This document shows, piece after piece, positions 41,586 through 50,803 of a stretch of DNA of 64,000 nt (position 1 is the first letter of the stretch; every line of letters begins with the position of its first letter). The notes beneath the pieces are model-generated. The model was not told where the DNA came from, did not search any database, and saw nothing but the letters and a program-made list of their open reading frames with translations. Source of the DNA: VRUE01 sp963717375. Its GTDB lineage: Bacteria; Actinomycetota; Thermoleophilia; Solirubrobacterales; 70-9. The position numbers were made by a program, and so were the translations under genes. The stretch spans positions 1,240,001 through 1,304,000 of the forward strand of contig OY970329.1 of NCBI GenBank assembly GCA_963717375.1. Reading direction: 5' to 3'.

Positions 41586-42591
41586 CGAGACCAAGAAGCG
41601 CGCCCTGATCACCGGCCTCACCGGCCAAGATGGCTCCTACCTGGCCGATCTCCTGCTCGCCAAGGACTACGAGGTCCACGGCATCATCCGCCGCTCCTCC
41701 AGCTTCAACACAGGCCGGATCGATCACATCTACCGCGACCCGCACGAGGCCGACGCGCACCTCTTCACCCACTACGGCGACCTCACCGACCCGGTCGCGC
41801 TGACCCGGCTGATCTACAAACTGCAGCCGCAGGAGATCTACCACCTCGGCGCCCAGAGCCACGTCCGCGTCTCCTTCGACATCCCCGAGTACACCTTCGA
41901 CGTCACCGGGGGAGGGACGCTGCGCCTGCTCGAGGCGATCCGCGAGTCCGAGGTGCAGACTCGCTTCTACCAGGCGTCGTCCTCGGAGATGTTCGGCGCC
42001 TCACCGCCGCCGCAGAACGAGTCCACCCCCTTCCACCCGCGCAGCCCCTATGCAGTGGCCAAGGTCGCCGCCTACTGGGCGGCGGTCAACTACCGCGAGG
42101 CCTACGGCATGTTCGCCGTCAACGGCATCCTCTTCAACCACGAGTCCCCGCGCCGCGGCGAGACCTTCGTCACCCGCAAGATCACCCGCGCCGTGGCGCG
42201 GATCAAGGCCGGACTGCAGGACAAGCTCTACATGGGCAACCTCGACGCCGAACGCGACTGGGGCTACGCGCCGGACTTCGTCGAAGCGATGTGGATGATG
42301 CTGCAGGCCGACGAGCCCGACGACTACGTGGTCGCGACCGGGGAGAAGCACTCCGTCCGCGAGGCGCTCGAGGTGGCCTTCGCCCACGCCGGCCTCGACC
42401 ACGAAGAGCACGTCGAGATCGACAGCCGCTACTTCCGCCCCTCCGAGGTCGACTCACTGCTCGGCGACGCGAGCAAGGCCCGCGAGAAGCTCGGCTGGGA
42501 GCCCAAGGTGCGGTTCCGCGAGCTGGTCGAGCTGATGGTCGACGCTGACGTCAAGGCGCTTCAGGACCAACTCGCCGGCAAGGTGTCCTAG
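41578..42591 (+). CDS. gmd: GDP-mannose 4,6-dehydratase
   Basis: 337 residues; converts GDP-D-mannose to GDP-4-keto-6-deoxymannose. RALITGLTGQDGSYLADLLLAKDYEVHGIIRRSSSFNTGRIDHIY, HYGDLTDPVALTRLI, YQASSSEMFGASPPPQNESTPFHPRSPYAVAKVAAYW with catalytic Tyr/Lys, and FNHESPRRGETFVTRKITRAV are all diagnostic. ATG 41578 is chosen from homology. The stop overlaps the GTG of the next gene (TAGTG). Confidence 0.97.
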   Translation: MPSETKKRALITGLTGQDGSYLADLLLAKDYEVHGIIRRSSSFNTGRIDHIYRDPHEADAHLFTHYGDLTDPVALTRLIYKLQPQEIYHLGAQSHVRVSFDIPEYTFDVTGGGTLRLLEAIRESEVQTRFYQASSSEMFGASPPPQNESTPFHPRSPYAVAKVAAYWAAVNYREAYGMFAVNGILFNHESPRRGETFVTRKITRAVARIKAGLQDKLYMGNLDAERDWGYAPDFVEAMWMMLQADEPDDYVVATGEKHSVREALEVAFAHAGLDHEEHVEIDSRYFRPSEVDSLLGDASKAREKLGWEPKVRFRELVELMVDADVKALQDQLAGKVS

Positions 42592-43541
42592 TGGCCGCGG
42601 GCGAGCCGCAGGGCGCCTTCTGGCAGGGCAAGGCAGTGACGATCACGGGAGGAGCCGGGTTCCTCGGCAAGCCGACCGTCCGCATGCTGAGCGAGCTCGG
42701 TGCCGAGGTGCGGGTTCCGCGCTCGGCCGAACATGACCTGACCGACCCGAGGGCCTGCAAGGAGGCACTCGACGGCGCCGAGATCGTCCTGCACCTCGCC
42801 GCCAACGTCGGCGGCATCGGCTACAACCGCCGCAATCCGGGCCCGCTGGTCCACGACAACATGGCGATGGGCCTCAACGTCTTCGAGGCCTGCCGCGAGC
42901 TCGGCGTCGAGAAGCTCGTCGTCGCCTGCTCGGTCTGCGCCTACCCCAAGTTCATGTCGGTCCCGTTCAAAGAGGACGAGATCTGGGACGGCTTCCCCGA
43001 GGAGTCAAACGCCCCCTACGGCCTCGCCAAGAAGATGCTGATCGTCCTCTCCGACTCCTACCGGCGCCAGTACGGGCTCGACTCCTGCGTGCCGGTGATC
43101 GCCAACCTCTACGGCCCCGACGACAACTTCGACCTCGAGGACTCCCACGTGATCGCCGCGATGGTCCACAAGTACGTGGCGGCGGTCGAGAGCGGTGAGC
43201 CCGAGGTCGTGCTCTGGGGGACCGGCGAGCCCTCGCGTGAGTTCCTCTACGTCGACGACGCGGCCCGGGCGCTGATCCTCGCCGCCGAGCACGCCGGCTC
43301 CTCGGAGCCGTTCAACGTCGGCACCGGGGTCGAGACGAAGATCCGCGACCTCGCCGAGATCATCTCCGCGGCGACCGGCTTCGAGGGCGAGACGACCTGG
43401 GATACCTCCCGCCCAGACGGCCAGCCAACCCGTTACCTGGACGTGAGCCGGGCCGCGAACCTGATCGGATTTGAAGCGGCAACGCCGCTCGAAGAGGGCC
43501 TGGCGAAGACGATCGAGAGCTTCCGGGCCCGCTCGAACTAG
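42591..43541 (+). CDS. GDP-L-fucose synthase-like SDR
   Basis: 316 residues from GTG 42591. AVTITGGAGFLGKPTVRML, the HLAANVGGIGYNRRNPGPLVHDN segment typical of Fcl/WcaG, VACSVCAYPKFMSVPFKE, catalytic APYGLAKKMLIVL and ANLYGPDDNFDLEDSHVIAAM. Next to gmd it is expected to turn GDP-4-keto-6-deoxymannose into GDP-L-fucose. The length and sequence also allow a related reductase/epimerase. The TAG stop shares CTAG (43538-43541) with the convergent methyltransferase gene. Confidence 0.85.
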   Translation: MAAGEPQGAFWQGKAVTITGGAGFLGKPTVRMLSELGAEVRVPRSAEHDLTDPRACKEALDGAEIVLHLAANVGGIGYNRRNPGPLVHDNMAMGLNVFEACRELGVEKLVVACSVCAYPKFMSVPFKEDEIWDGFPEESNAPYGLAKKMLIVLSDSYRRQYGLDSCVPVIANLYGPDDNFDLEDSHVIAAMVHKYVAAVESGEPEVVLWGTGEPSREFLYVDDAARALILAAEHAGSSEPFNVGTGVETKIRDLAEIISAATGFEGETTWDTSRPDGQPTRYLDVSRAANLIGFEAATPLEEGLAKTIESFRARSN

Positions 43542-44305
43542 CTCGGGAAGACGCGGACGCAGTCCTCGTCAACGAGCAAGGTCCGCTCGGGCTCCCGCTC
43601 TTTGATGAAGGACAACACCTCGGCGAGCGGTGGCCAGCCTTCCTCACCGTTGAAGAGGCGGGCGTCGTCGATGAAGACGACGTGCTTGTAGGGGCTGGCG
43701 AAGACCGCTTCCAGCTCCGCGTAGATCGGGTTCGGACGGTCGCTGCCGGCGGTCTCGTCGAAGTCCTCGTGCCAGGAGCCGGAGTAGTGCGCGTCGAGCC
43801 AAAACAGCGCCGGTTCCTTAATTGAGCCGGCGACCTCTTTGATCTGCTCGCTGCTGTCGCCATGCAGAAGCGTGATCTTCGGATCCCCGGCAAACCGCTT
43901 CGTGGCCCGCTCGTAGAGTTCGTCGGAGAGCTCGATCGAGGTCAGGTTGTCGAAGTCATCGCGCATCGCCGCGAGCATGTCGCCGAGGAAGGTGCCGGTC
44001 TCGATCAGGCGCTTGAGCCCGTAGCGGTGAGCCGCGTCGCGCAGGGCGCGCTGCTTGACGTAGTGCGGGGGAGGCACCGGACTGCCGCGCAACTGCCACT
44101 GGGCAATCCGCAGGCGAGCCCTTGCCGAGGCGGGGACGACGGCGCGAAGCAGGCGCTTGACGGGCGCGTTGGAGCGGCCGACATCGGTCTCTGCCTGCGC
44201 GGTCTGTTGGCTGGTGGCGGTCAAGGCGAGGGGCGCACGGCTGCGGCAGAGGCGACCTGCGTGGGCAGCGGAAGTCCCGTGCGGGCGGCAACTATAGCCA
44301 AGCAT
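43538..44305 (-). CDS. Class I SAM methyltransferase-like protein
   Basis: 255 residues from ATG 44305. The recognisable domain is the last 180 residues: YGLKRLIETGTFLGDMLAAMRDDFDNLTSIELSDELYERA (SAM-binding G-x-F-x-G and acidic strand 2), GDSSEQIKEV, and PALFWLDAHYSGSWHED, as in small methyltransferases of glycan loci. The N-terminal 50 residues are Arg/Ala-rich and poorly supported; TTG 44224 is a shorter option. The frame is open far upstream (to 44899), but that part is the antisense of the next gene. Confidence 0.7.
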   Translation of the reverse strand: MLGYSCRPHGTSAAHAGRLCRSRAPLALTATSQQTAQAETDVGRSNAPVKRLLRAVVPASARARLRIAQWQLRGSPVPPPHYVKQRALRDAAHRYGLKRLIETGTFLGDMLAAMRDDFDNLTSIELSDELYERATKRFAGDPKITLLHGDSSEQIKEVAGSIKEPALFWLDAHYSGSWHEDFDETAGSDRPNPIYAELEAVFASPYKHVVFIDDARLFNGEEGWPPLAEVLSFIKEREPERTLLVDEDCVRVFPS

Positions 44306-44419
44306 CCAGCGGCCAAACGCCGCAGGACGTGCGCAGGACCGCCCGGGGAGCCGCTCGTCGCGCGCTGCCGGGACCGGCGCCTGTAGTCTCGTCTGCCGCC
44401 GAGGACCGGCCGCAGCCAG

Positions 44420-45064
44420 ATGAACTTCGAACGCCTCTACGCATACCGCTTCCGCGACATCGACCAGGCCGCCAGGCTGCGCGTCTGGGAGGCGATCGCG
44501 CCGCACGTCCACGGCCTGATGGGGTCGCCGCAGACGGTGCTCGACCCGGCCGCGGGCCGCGGTGAGTTCATCGGCTCGATCGACGCCCGCGAGCGCTGGG
44601 CGGTCGACGAGGTCGCCTACGCCGAGGCCGAGCAGACCGCCGGGGTCAAAGTCGTCACCGCCAGCATCATGGACGCCGACCTGCCGACTGAGCACTTCGA
44701 CGGCGTCTTCGCCTCCAACTTCCTCGAGCACCTGCACACCCAGGAGGCGATCGCCCAGTTCCTCGAACGGATGCGCGACTCGATGAAAGCCGGCGGGCGG
44801 ATCGCGATCATGGGGCCGAACTACCGCTACTGCTCGAAGGAGTACTGGGACTGCGCCGATCACTACATCGCGCTGACCCATGTGGCGATCGCCGAGCACC
44901 TCTACGCCGCCGGCTTTGAGCCCGAACGGATCATCCCCCGCTACCTGCCCTACTCCTTCCGCGGCATCCTGCCGCCCTCACAGCGCCTCACCGGCCTCTA
45001 CCTGCGGACGCCGCCCGCCTGGAAGCTGCTCGGCAAGCAGTTCCTGGTGATCGGCCGCCGCTAG
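44420..45064 (+). CDS. Class I SAM-dependent methyltransferase
   Basis: 214 residues. VLDPAAGRGEFIGSIDARERWAVDEVAYAEAE forms the SAM site, FDGVFASNFLEHLHTQEAIAQFLERMRDSMKAGGRIAIMGPNYRYCSKEYWDCADHYIALTH the post-SAM motifs, and LPYSFRGILPPS the C-terminus. The type is common in polysaccharide clusters. It lies 3 bp before the epimerase gene. Confidence 0.87.
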   Translation: MNFERLYAYRFRDIDQAARLRVWEAIAPHVHGLMGSPQTVLDPAAGRGEFIGSIDARERWAVDEVAYAEAEQTAGVKVVTASIMDADLPTEHFDGVFASNFLEHLHTQEAIAQFLERMRDSMKAGGRIAIMGPNYRYCSKEYWDCADHYIALTHVAIAEHLYAAGFEPERIIPRYLPYSFRGILPPSQRLTGLYLRTPPAWKLLGKQFLVIGRR

Positions 45065-45067
45065 GCG

Positions 45068-46135
45068 ATGCGGGTCCTGGTCACGGGGGGCGCCGGGTTC
45101 GTCGGCGGCAACCTCGTCGTCGCCCTGGCTGGCCGCCACCCCGACTGGGAGATCGTCGCGCTCGACAACCTGATGCGCCGCGGCTCGGAGCTGAACCTGC
45201 CGCGCCTGCGCGAGGCCGGGGTCGAGTTCGTCCACGGCGACGTGCGCGAGCCCGCCGACCTGACGGCCGCGGGGCACTTCGACGCGATGGTCGAGTGCTC
45301 GGCCGAGCCATCGGTCCTGGCCGGCTTCGCCGACACCTCCTACTCGGTCCAGACCAACCTGCTCGGCGCCTTCAACTGCCTCGAGCGGGCCCGCGCCGAG
45401 GGGGCCTTCGTCGTTTTCCTCTCGACCAGCCGCGTCTACCCGGTGGCGCCGCAGTTGGAGCTGGAGCTGGAGGAGGCCGAGACCCGCTTCGAGCTGAGCG
45501 ACTCCCAGCCCGTCTCCGGCGCCGGCCCGGCCGGCATCGCCGAGGACTTCCCGCTGAGCGGCGCCCGCACGCTCTACGGCGCCACCAAGCTCTCCGCCGA
45601 GCATCTGATCGAGGAGTACGCCGACGCCTTCGGCCTGCGCGCCGTGACCAACCGCTGCGGCGTCATCGCCGGCCCCTGGCAGATGGGCAAGGTCGACCAG
45701 GGCGTCTTCTCATGGTGGCTGCTCAGCCACCGCTTTGGCCGGCCGCTCACCTACATCGGCTACGGCGGCTCCGGCAAGCAGGTGCGCGACCTGCTCCACG
45801 TCGATGACCTGGTCGACCTGGTCGACGAACAGCTCGCAGATCCCGAGCGCTGGAGCGGCGTCACCGCCAACGTCGGCGGTGGCCGCGAGTGCAGCCTCTC
45901 GCTGCTGGAGACGACAGCGCTCTGCCGGGAGCTGACCGGCAACGAGGTGGCGATCGGGACCGAGGCCGAGACGCGGCCGGGGGACGTCCCGGTCTACCTC
46001 AGCGACTGCTCGCACCTGCACTCTCTAACCTCGTGGCGAGCGCGCCGCGGGCCGCGCGATGTGCTCACCGACCTGCTTGACTGGTCGGCCGCGCACGAGG
46101 ACGACCTGCGCAGGGCGCTGGGCTTCGAGAGCTAG
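45068..46135 (+). CDS. NAD epimerase/dehydratase, CDP-paratose 2-epimerase-like (1)
   Basis: 355-residue extended SDR. VLVTGGAGFVGGNLVVALAGRHPDWEIVALDNLMRRGSELNLPRL, VECSAEPSVLAGF, FLSTSRVYPV, catalytic TLYGATKLSAEHL (YxxxK intact), NRCGVIAGPWQMGKVDQG, and KQVRDLLHVDDLVDLV resemble the CDP-paratose/tyvelose 2-epimerase group. It is the first of two adjacent, related epimerase genes. Substrate and whether the sugar is CDP-linked are unknown; no CDP-hexose pathway gene is visible in the window. Confidence 0.85.
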   Translation: MRVLVTGGAGFVGGNLVVALAGRHPDWEIVALDNLMRRGSELNLPRLREAGVEFVHGDVREPADLTAAGHFDAMVECSAEPSVLAGFADTSYSVQTNLLGAFNCLERARAEGAFVVFLSTSRVYPVAPQLELELEEAETRFELSDSQPVSGAGPAGIAEDFPLSGARTLYGATKLSAEHLIEEYADAFGLRAVTNRCGVIAGPWQMGKVDQGVFSWWLLSHRFGRPLTYIGYGGSGKQVRDLLHVDDLVDLVDEQLADPERWSGVTANVGGGRECSLSLLETTALCRELTGNEVAIGTEAETRPGDVPVYLSDCSHLHSLTSWRARRGPRDVLTDLLDWSAAHEDDLRRALGFES

Positions 46136-46154
46136 GCAGAATCACTCAGAGCAA

Positions 46155-47228
46155 ATGGCAAAGGCGATAGTCACAGGATCGGGGGGCCTGATCGGCTCCG
46201 AGTCCGCCAGCCGACTGGTCGAGGCGGGCTACGACGTGATCGGAGTCGAGAACGACACCCGCGCGGTGCTCTTCGGCGCCGAGGCCTCGACCTCGCACGT
46301 GACCGAGCGGCTCAACCGCGAGCTCTCGCAGTTCCGCACCGTCGACCTCGACATCCGCGACGCCGACGGCATTAATCGCATCTTCGCCGAGGCCGGCAAG
46401 GAGATCGAGTTGATCGTCCACACCGCGGCGCAGCCGTCCCACGACTGGGCAGCCAGCGATCCGCAGGCCGATTTCGGCATCAACGCCAACGGCACGCTCA
46501 ACCTGCTCGAGGCGACCCGCCAGCACTGCCCCGAGGCGTCCTTCGTCTTCACCTCGACCAACAAGGTCTACGGCGACACCCCCAACCGGCTGCCGCTGCA
46601 GGACCTCGAGACCCGGCTGGAGCTGCCCGAGGACCACGAGTGGTTCGGCGGCATCGACACGACGATGTCGATCGACTCGACCCTGCACTCGCTCTTCGGC
46701 GCCTCGAAGGCCGCCGCCGACCTGCTCGTGCAGGAGTACGGCCGCTACTTCGACATGCCCACGGTCTGCTTCCGGGCCGGCTGTCTCACCGGCCCCAACC
46801 ACGCCGGCGCCCAGCTGCACGGGTTCCTCGCCTACCTGATGAAGTGCACCGTCACCGGCGACCCCTACACCGTCTTCGGCTACGCGGGCAAGCAGGTGCG
46901 CGACAACCTGCACAGCGCCGATCTCGTCGACGCCTTCCTGCTCTTCCACGGCAAGCCCAGCGCCGCCGCCGTCTACAACATCGGTGGTGGCCGCGGCAAC
47001 GCCTGCTCGATGCTCGAGGCGATCGAGATCTGCGAGCGGGTGGCGGGCCGCGAGCTGCGCTGGGAGATGAGTGACGAGGCGCGCATCGGCGACCACCGCT
47101 GGTGGATCAGCGACCTCGAGCAGTTCGGCTCCGAGTACGGCGGCTGGCGCCCACAGCGCGACCTGGAGACGATCCTGCGCGAGATCCACGAGGCCAACGC
47201 CGAGCGCTGGGCCTCGGCGCCGGCATGA
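46155..47228 (+). CDS. NAD epimerase/dehydratase, CDP-paratose 2-epimerase-like (2)
   Basis: 357 residues from ATG 46155. AIVTGSGGLIGSESASRLVEAGYDVIGVENDTRAVLFG, HTAAQPSHDWAASDP, FTSTNKVYGDTPNRLPL, then SIDSTLHSLFGASKAAADLLVQEYGRYF, GPNHAGAQLHGFLAYLMKC and KQVRDNLHSADLV. In the catalytic motif the Tyr of YxxxK is Phe (LFGASK), while the TST and Lys positions are kept. The close sequence pattern to CDP-paratose 2-epimerase-like proteins is clear; activity with Phe needs proof. It overlaps the next GT2 gene by 4 nt. Confidence 0.85.
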   Translation: MAKAIVTGSGGLIGSESASRLVEAGYDVIGVENDTRAVLFGAEASTSHVTERLNRELSQFRTVDLDIRDADGINRIFAEAGKEIELIVHTAAQPSHDWAASDPQADFGINANGTLNLLEATRQHCPEASFVFTSTNKVYGDTPNRLPLQDLETRLELPEDHEWFGGIDTTMSIDSTLHSLFGASKAAADLLVQEYGRYFDMPTVCFRAGCLTGPNHAGAQLHGFLAYLMKCTVTGDPYTVFGYAGKQVRDNLHSADLVDAFLLFHGKPSAAAVYNIGGGRGNACSMLEAIEICERVAGRELRWEMSDEARIGDHRWWISDLEQFGSEYGGWRPQRDLETILREIHEANAERWASAPA

Positions 47229-48004
47229 AGCTCTCGGTCGTCATCCCGGCCTACAACGAGGAGGAGACGGTCGCCGAGACGGTCGAAGGGCTGATCGCGA
47301 CCCTCAGCCGCGAGGAGATCGAGCACGAGGTGATCGTCGTCGACGACTCCAGCAGCGACGGCACCGCGGCCGTGGTCGAGCGGATCGGGATCGAGCATCC
47401 CCAGGTCCGCTGCCTGCCCTCCCCCTACGAGAACGGCTTCGGCTTCGCCGTCCGGGCCGGCCTCGAGGCCTTCGAGGGCGACGCCGTGGCGATCGTGATG
47501 GCCGACGGCTCCGACAGCCCCGAGGACCTCGTCTCCTACCAGCGCCTGCTCGAAGAGGGCTACGAGTGCGCCTTCGGCTCGCGCTTCGTGCACGGCTCGA
47601 ACGTGATCGACTACCCGCGCTCGAAGCTGATCATGAACCGGATCGTCAACTTCGGCATCCGCCTGCTCTTCCGCCACGGCTACAACGACACGACGAACGC
47701 CTTCAAGGCCTACCGGCGCGAGGTGATCGAACACGTCCAGCCCTTCCTCTCCCACCACTTCAACCTCACGGTCGAGCTGCCGCTGAAGGCGGTGGTGCGG
47801 GGCTACAGCTACGGGATCGTGCCGATCTCCTGGACCAACCGCAAAGCCGGCACCTCAAAGCTGCGCCTCAACGAGATGGGAAGCCGCTACCTCTTCATCG
47901 TCCTCTACGTCTTCCTCGAGCACCACCTCAGTCGCGGCGACTACCGCCGCGACGGCCTGCCGACCGCGCGGCCGCGCGGCACCTGGCGCGCCGGCCGGCG
48001 CTAA
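47225..48004 (+). CDS. GT2 glycosyltransferase, DPM1/GtrB-like
   Basis: 259 residues. LSVVIPAYNEEETVAETVEGLI, VVDDSSSDGTAAVV, GFGFAVRAGLEAFEGDAVAIVMADGSDSPEDLVSY (donor site), FGSRFVHGSNVIDYPRSKLIMNRIVN and FKAYRREVIE are typical of polyprenyl-phosphate-sugar synthases. No C-terminal membrane helices follow, only one hydrophobic patch (YLFIVLYVFLEHHL). It may charge the carrier used by the GT-C enzymes nearby. It is coupled to the epimerase through ATGA. Confidence 0.88.
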   Translation: MKLSVVIPAYNEEETVAETVEGLIATLSREEIEHEVIVVDDSSSDGTAAVVERIGIEHPQVRCLPSPYENGFGFAVRAGLEAFEGDAVAIVMADGSDSPEDLVSYQRLLEEGYECAFGSRFVHGSNVIDYPRSKLIMNRIVNFGIRLLFRHGYNDTTNAFKAYRREVIEHVQPFLSHHFNLTVELPLKAVVRGYSYGIVPISWTNRKAGTSKLRLNEMGSRYLFIVLYVFLEHHLSRGDYRRDGLPTARPRGTWRAGRR

Positions 48005-48008
48005 GCGC

Positions 48009-48782
48009 TCAGCTCGCGGTTGCCGTCACGGTCCAGCCCAGGCAGTCGACTCCCCCATCGTCGCGCATCGACATGTGGGCCACCAGCGCCAGGAGAGCGA
48101 GAAGGGGGAGCATGAGGATCGCGCCGATCCGAGCGGGCGTGACCCCTCCATCCGGCGGCAGGAGCGCCGGCAGGATCAGCGCCATCAGCTTGTAGCAGGC
48201 GACGGTGATCTCGTTGCCCCGGGCGTGGACGACCACGTCACCGAAGGACGCGCTCGCGAGCAGATTGAGAAGGCTCGACGGGGTAAACCGCCAGTAGTCG
48301 TGGGGGATGTAGTGCCAGCGAGCAGCGAAGGGAACGGTGAGGATGATGCGACCCCCGGGCCGCAGGACGCGCCGGGCCTCGGCGAGGAAGACGCTCGGGT
48401 CGGGCACATGCTCGAGCGTCTCGGTGGCGAGCACTACGTCTATCGATGCGTCATCGGCCGGCCAGCGGTCGCCCTCGAAGTACTCGGTGTCGGGCAGGTC
48501 ATACCCGAAGGCCTCGCCGGCGACCGCGACGTCTATCGCCCGGTAGCGGGCACCGCTGGGCAGGAGCGGCCGATAGGGCTGTGCCCCGGCTCCAACGTCG
48601 AGGACGTCGCCGTGCGCGGATGCCAGCTCGAGCTTCAGATCGCGCCATACCGAGGCCGCTTGCAGGTCCAGCAGCCGGCGGCCGGCGGCAAGAAGCCGGT
48701 CCCACCGCGTGCGTGGCGGGCGGAAGGCGGGCGGCTGCCAGCGCTCGGAAGTTCGCAGGGCAAGGTTCTCGCGGCCGCTCAC
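48009..48782 (-). CDS. SAM methyltransferase with C-terminal membrane segments
   Basis: 257 residues. DVLDVGAGAQPYRPLLPSGARYRAIDVA forms the SAM site, and IDVVLATETLEHVPDPSVFLAEARRVLRPGGRIILTVPF the type 11 methyltransferase signature. HYIPHDYWRFTPSSLLNLL is usual for glycan-cluster members. Two hydrophobic stretches at the end (LMALILPALLPP and IGAILMLPLLALLALVAHM) suggest membrane attachment. The GTG start overlaps the stop of the upstream glycosyltransferase by 4 nt. Confidence 0.87.
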   Translation of the reverse strand: MSGRENLALRTSERWQPPAFRPPRTRWDRLLAAGRRLLDLQAASVWRDLKLELASAHGDVLDVGAGAQPYRPLLPSGARYRAIDVAVAGEAFGYDLPDTEYFEGDRWPADDASIDVVLATETLEHVPDPSVFLAEARRVLRPGGRIILTVPFAARWHYIPHDYWRFTPSSLLNLLASASFGDVVVHARGNEITVACYKLMALILPALLPPDGGVTPARIGAILMLPLLALLALVAHMSMRDDGGVDCLGWTVTATAS

Positions 48783-50755
48783 CGCGATTCCCCTCGCACT
48801 CGAGCCTTCGGCAAGAGGAACTGGAAGTCACCGGCCTGCCCCACGGGCGTGAAGCCGTTGTTGATGTAGTGGACCAGCGGCCTGTCCGGAGGCGGCACGC
48901 CGTGGAGCCACAATTCGGCCCTGGCATCGCTGCGGATCAGGCAGGGGCGCGGCGAAGCGCGCATCCCGTCGACCACGCGTTTCTGCGTTTTCGCGTCGAT
49001 CGCGTCCATCCAGGCACCCGGAAGCGTCGGCGGTGGCGCTTCGAGTCCCGACCAGAGGTAGAAGCTGTCGATGTTGGGGTAGCCGACGAAGGTCGTGCAG
49101 CGGTACTTGTCCAGAAGGTGGAGGACGCCCTCATAAGTTTCGACGTCGGGCTGCGGAAGGTGCAGGAGGTTCGCGCCGCGGGCCGATAGCGCCGGTTGGT
49201 CACGGTGGAGCACGAGGTTCGCCGCCCCTGGTCGCACGATCGCGTCGAGCGCGAAAAGCCCGGCGATCGTTGTGGTGACGATGGCTGCAACGGCGCCGAA
49301 GCGCTCGAGCGCTCCCGGACCGCGTGCGGTGTTCCAGGCACGCAGGCAGGTCAACGCGTCGCCGAGGCAGAGCGCTCCTACCGGGACGAAGACAAACGCG
49401 GCGATGCCCATCTGGCTGCCGGCGACCGGATAGACCTGAAGTGTCTCGGCCAGGGCCAGGGCCGGCAGGAAAACCCTGAGAAAGCGACGATAGGGAGGCT
49501 CGTCTCTGCCGAAGGGCGGGATCACGGCAACCCAGGCGAGCACCATCGGCAACGCGTCGGGATTGCCCGGCGAGGGGTTCAGCGCAATCGGCGTGATGTG
49601 CGCCACCGAGAACCAAATAGTCAGCCCGGCGGCGGCCCGCAGCAGGCCGGGCCAGACCGACGGTGGCCGGTCCCCGGCAAGGCGCAGGCGCGAAGCGATC
49701 GCTGCCGCCGCGACGGCGACGATCGCCCAGTCCACCGCCGCCGGGGTCAGGCCCAGGGGAACTACGAGGATGTCGCGCACCTTCAGGGCGTTGCCGATCA
49801 CCCCGTCATAGACATCGGCCGGCGAGGGACCGGTGAGCAGGACGATTCCGAAGATCGCGACGGAGGTGGCCGCGAACGCCGCGGCGGCGGCGAGCAGCCA
49901 GCGTCCCAGCCCGTCGTCATTCTCTCCCCGCTTGGGCTTGGCAGGCCAGGCGGCGACCACGACCGCCATCGTCGCCAGGACCTCCAGCAGCAGCAGGTCC
50001 CTCACCCAGCTTTCGCGCAGATCTCGGGCGAGAACGAAGACCGGCAACGCCAGGAAGACGAGCACCACCGGCCAGCGCACCCAGAGGCGCCTGTGCAGCG
50101 AATCGACAGCGAACACGGCTGCGAGCGCGACTGCCGCGAAAGCGAAGGCGCCGAGATTGACCTTGGTCAAGGCCAGTGCCGCGATCAGCGCACCACAGGC
50201 ACCACCCGCCAGGAGGACCCGTCGTGCGGGGCCACTGACCGCGATCAGCACGAGGCCGGCGAGCAGGAGCACGGCGAGGCCCTGCGGGTGCATCGGCTCG
50301 TTGGCGAGGACGCCGAGCGATGCGAAGGCCGCCAGCATCCCCGCCACGCCGAGCATCAGGCTGCCTGACAGGCGCTGCGAAGCCAACCCGAAGAGGAGGC
50401 TGGTCGCAACCCAGACGAAGATGACGATCTCCCGGCTCGCGTCGGTGGTGACGGCGTGCCCGCTGAGCGCGAACAGGCCGCCGAACAGCTCGTAGTAGAA
50501 CGGGCCGTACTCCGAGTAGATCTCGCGGTAGAGAACTTCTCCATGCACAAAGGACTTCAGGGTCACCAGCAGGGTGCCCTCGTCGTCGTAGCCGGCGAAG
50601 CCGTTGAAGATCGTCAGGTAGGCGACGACCCCCACCGCGATCGCCACAAGCGCGTAGAGGCCGGTGGCCGCGGCGGTCGGGTGCGCGTCGATCCAGTCGC
50701 GAACCCCCCCCCAGGTGAAAAGCTTTTTCGGCCTCGAGGCCGGAGCATCCGTCAC
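48779..50755 (-). CDS. Large membrane protein, GT-C glycosyltransferase-like
   Basis: 658 residues from GTG 50755. About 12 membrane helices. The first extracellular loop (GFAGYDDEGTLLVTLKSFVHGEVLYREIYSEYGPFYYELFGG) has the acidic DDE pattern at the position used by GT-C enzymes for catalysis. A soluble C-terminal part (EGVLHLLDKYRCTTFVGYPNIDSFYLWSG to HYINNGFTPVGQAGDFQFLL) follows. It probably uses a polyprenyl-phosphate sugar. The frame runs to 51103 antisense to the transketolase gene, so the GTG is chosen by context. A run of nine G (50712-50704) lies at codons about 15-17. Confidence 0.75.
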   Translation of the reverse strand: MTDAPASRPKKLFTWGGVRDWIDAHPTAAATGLYALVAIAVGVVAYLTIFNGFAGYDDEGTLLVTLKSFVHGEVLYREIYSEYGPFYYELFGGLFALSGHAVTTDASREIVIFVWVATSLLFGLASQRLSGSLMLGVAGMLAAFASLGVLANEPMHPQGLAVLLLAGLVLIAVSGPARRVLLAGGACGALIAALALTKVNLGAFAFAAVALAAVFAVDSLHRRLWVRWPVVLVFLALPVFVLARDLRESWVRDLLLLEVLATMAVVVAAWPAKPKRGENDDGLGRWLLAAAAAFAATSVAIFGIVLLTGPSPADVYDGVIGNALKVRDILVVPLGLTPAAVDWAIVAVAAAAIASRLRLAGDRPPSVWPGLLRAAAGLTIWFSVAHITPIALNPSPGNPDALPMVLAWVAVIPPFGRDEPPYRRFLRVFLPALALAETLQVYPVAGSQMGIAAFVFVPVGALCLGDALTCLRAWNTARGPGALERFGAVAAIVTTTIAGLFALDAIVRPGAANLVLHRDQPALSARGANLLHLPQPDVETYEGVLHLLDKYRCTTFVGYPNIDSFYLWSGLEAPPPTLPGAWMDAIDAKTQKRVVDGMRASPRPCLIRSDARAELWLHGVPPPDRPLVHYINNGFTPVGQAGDFQFLLPKARVRGESR

Positions 50756-50803
50756 GAGCCGAGCAAGATATCGCGCCGCCCCGATCCGATACGCTGGGCA
50801 CGA

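Noticed and set aside
44306..44899. N-terminal extension of the 43538 methyltransferase-like gene
   Set aside because: The extension is antisense to a well-supported methyltransferase gene and has no homology of its own.
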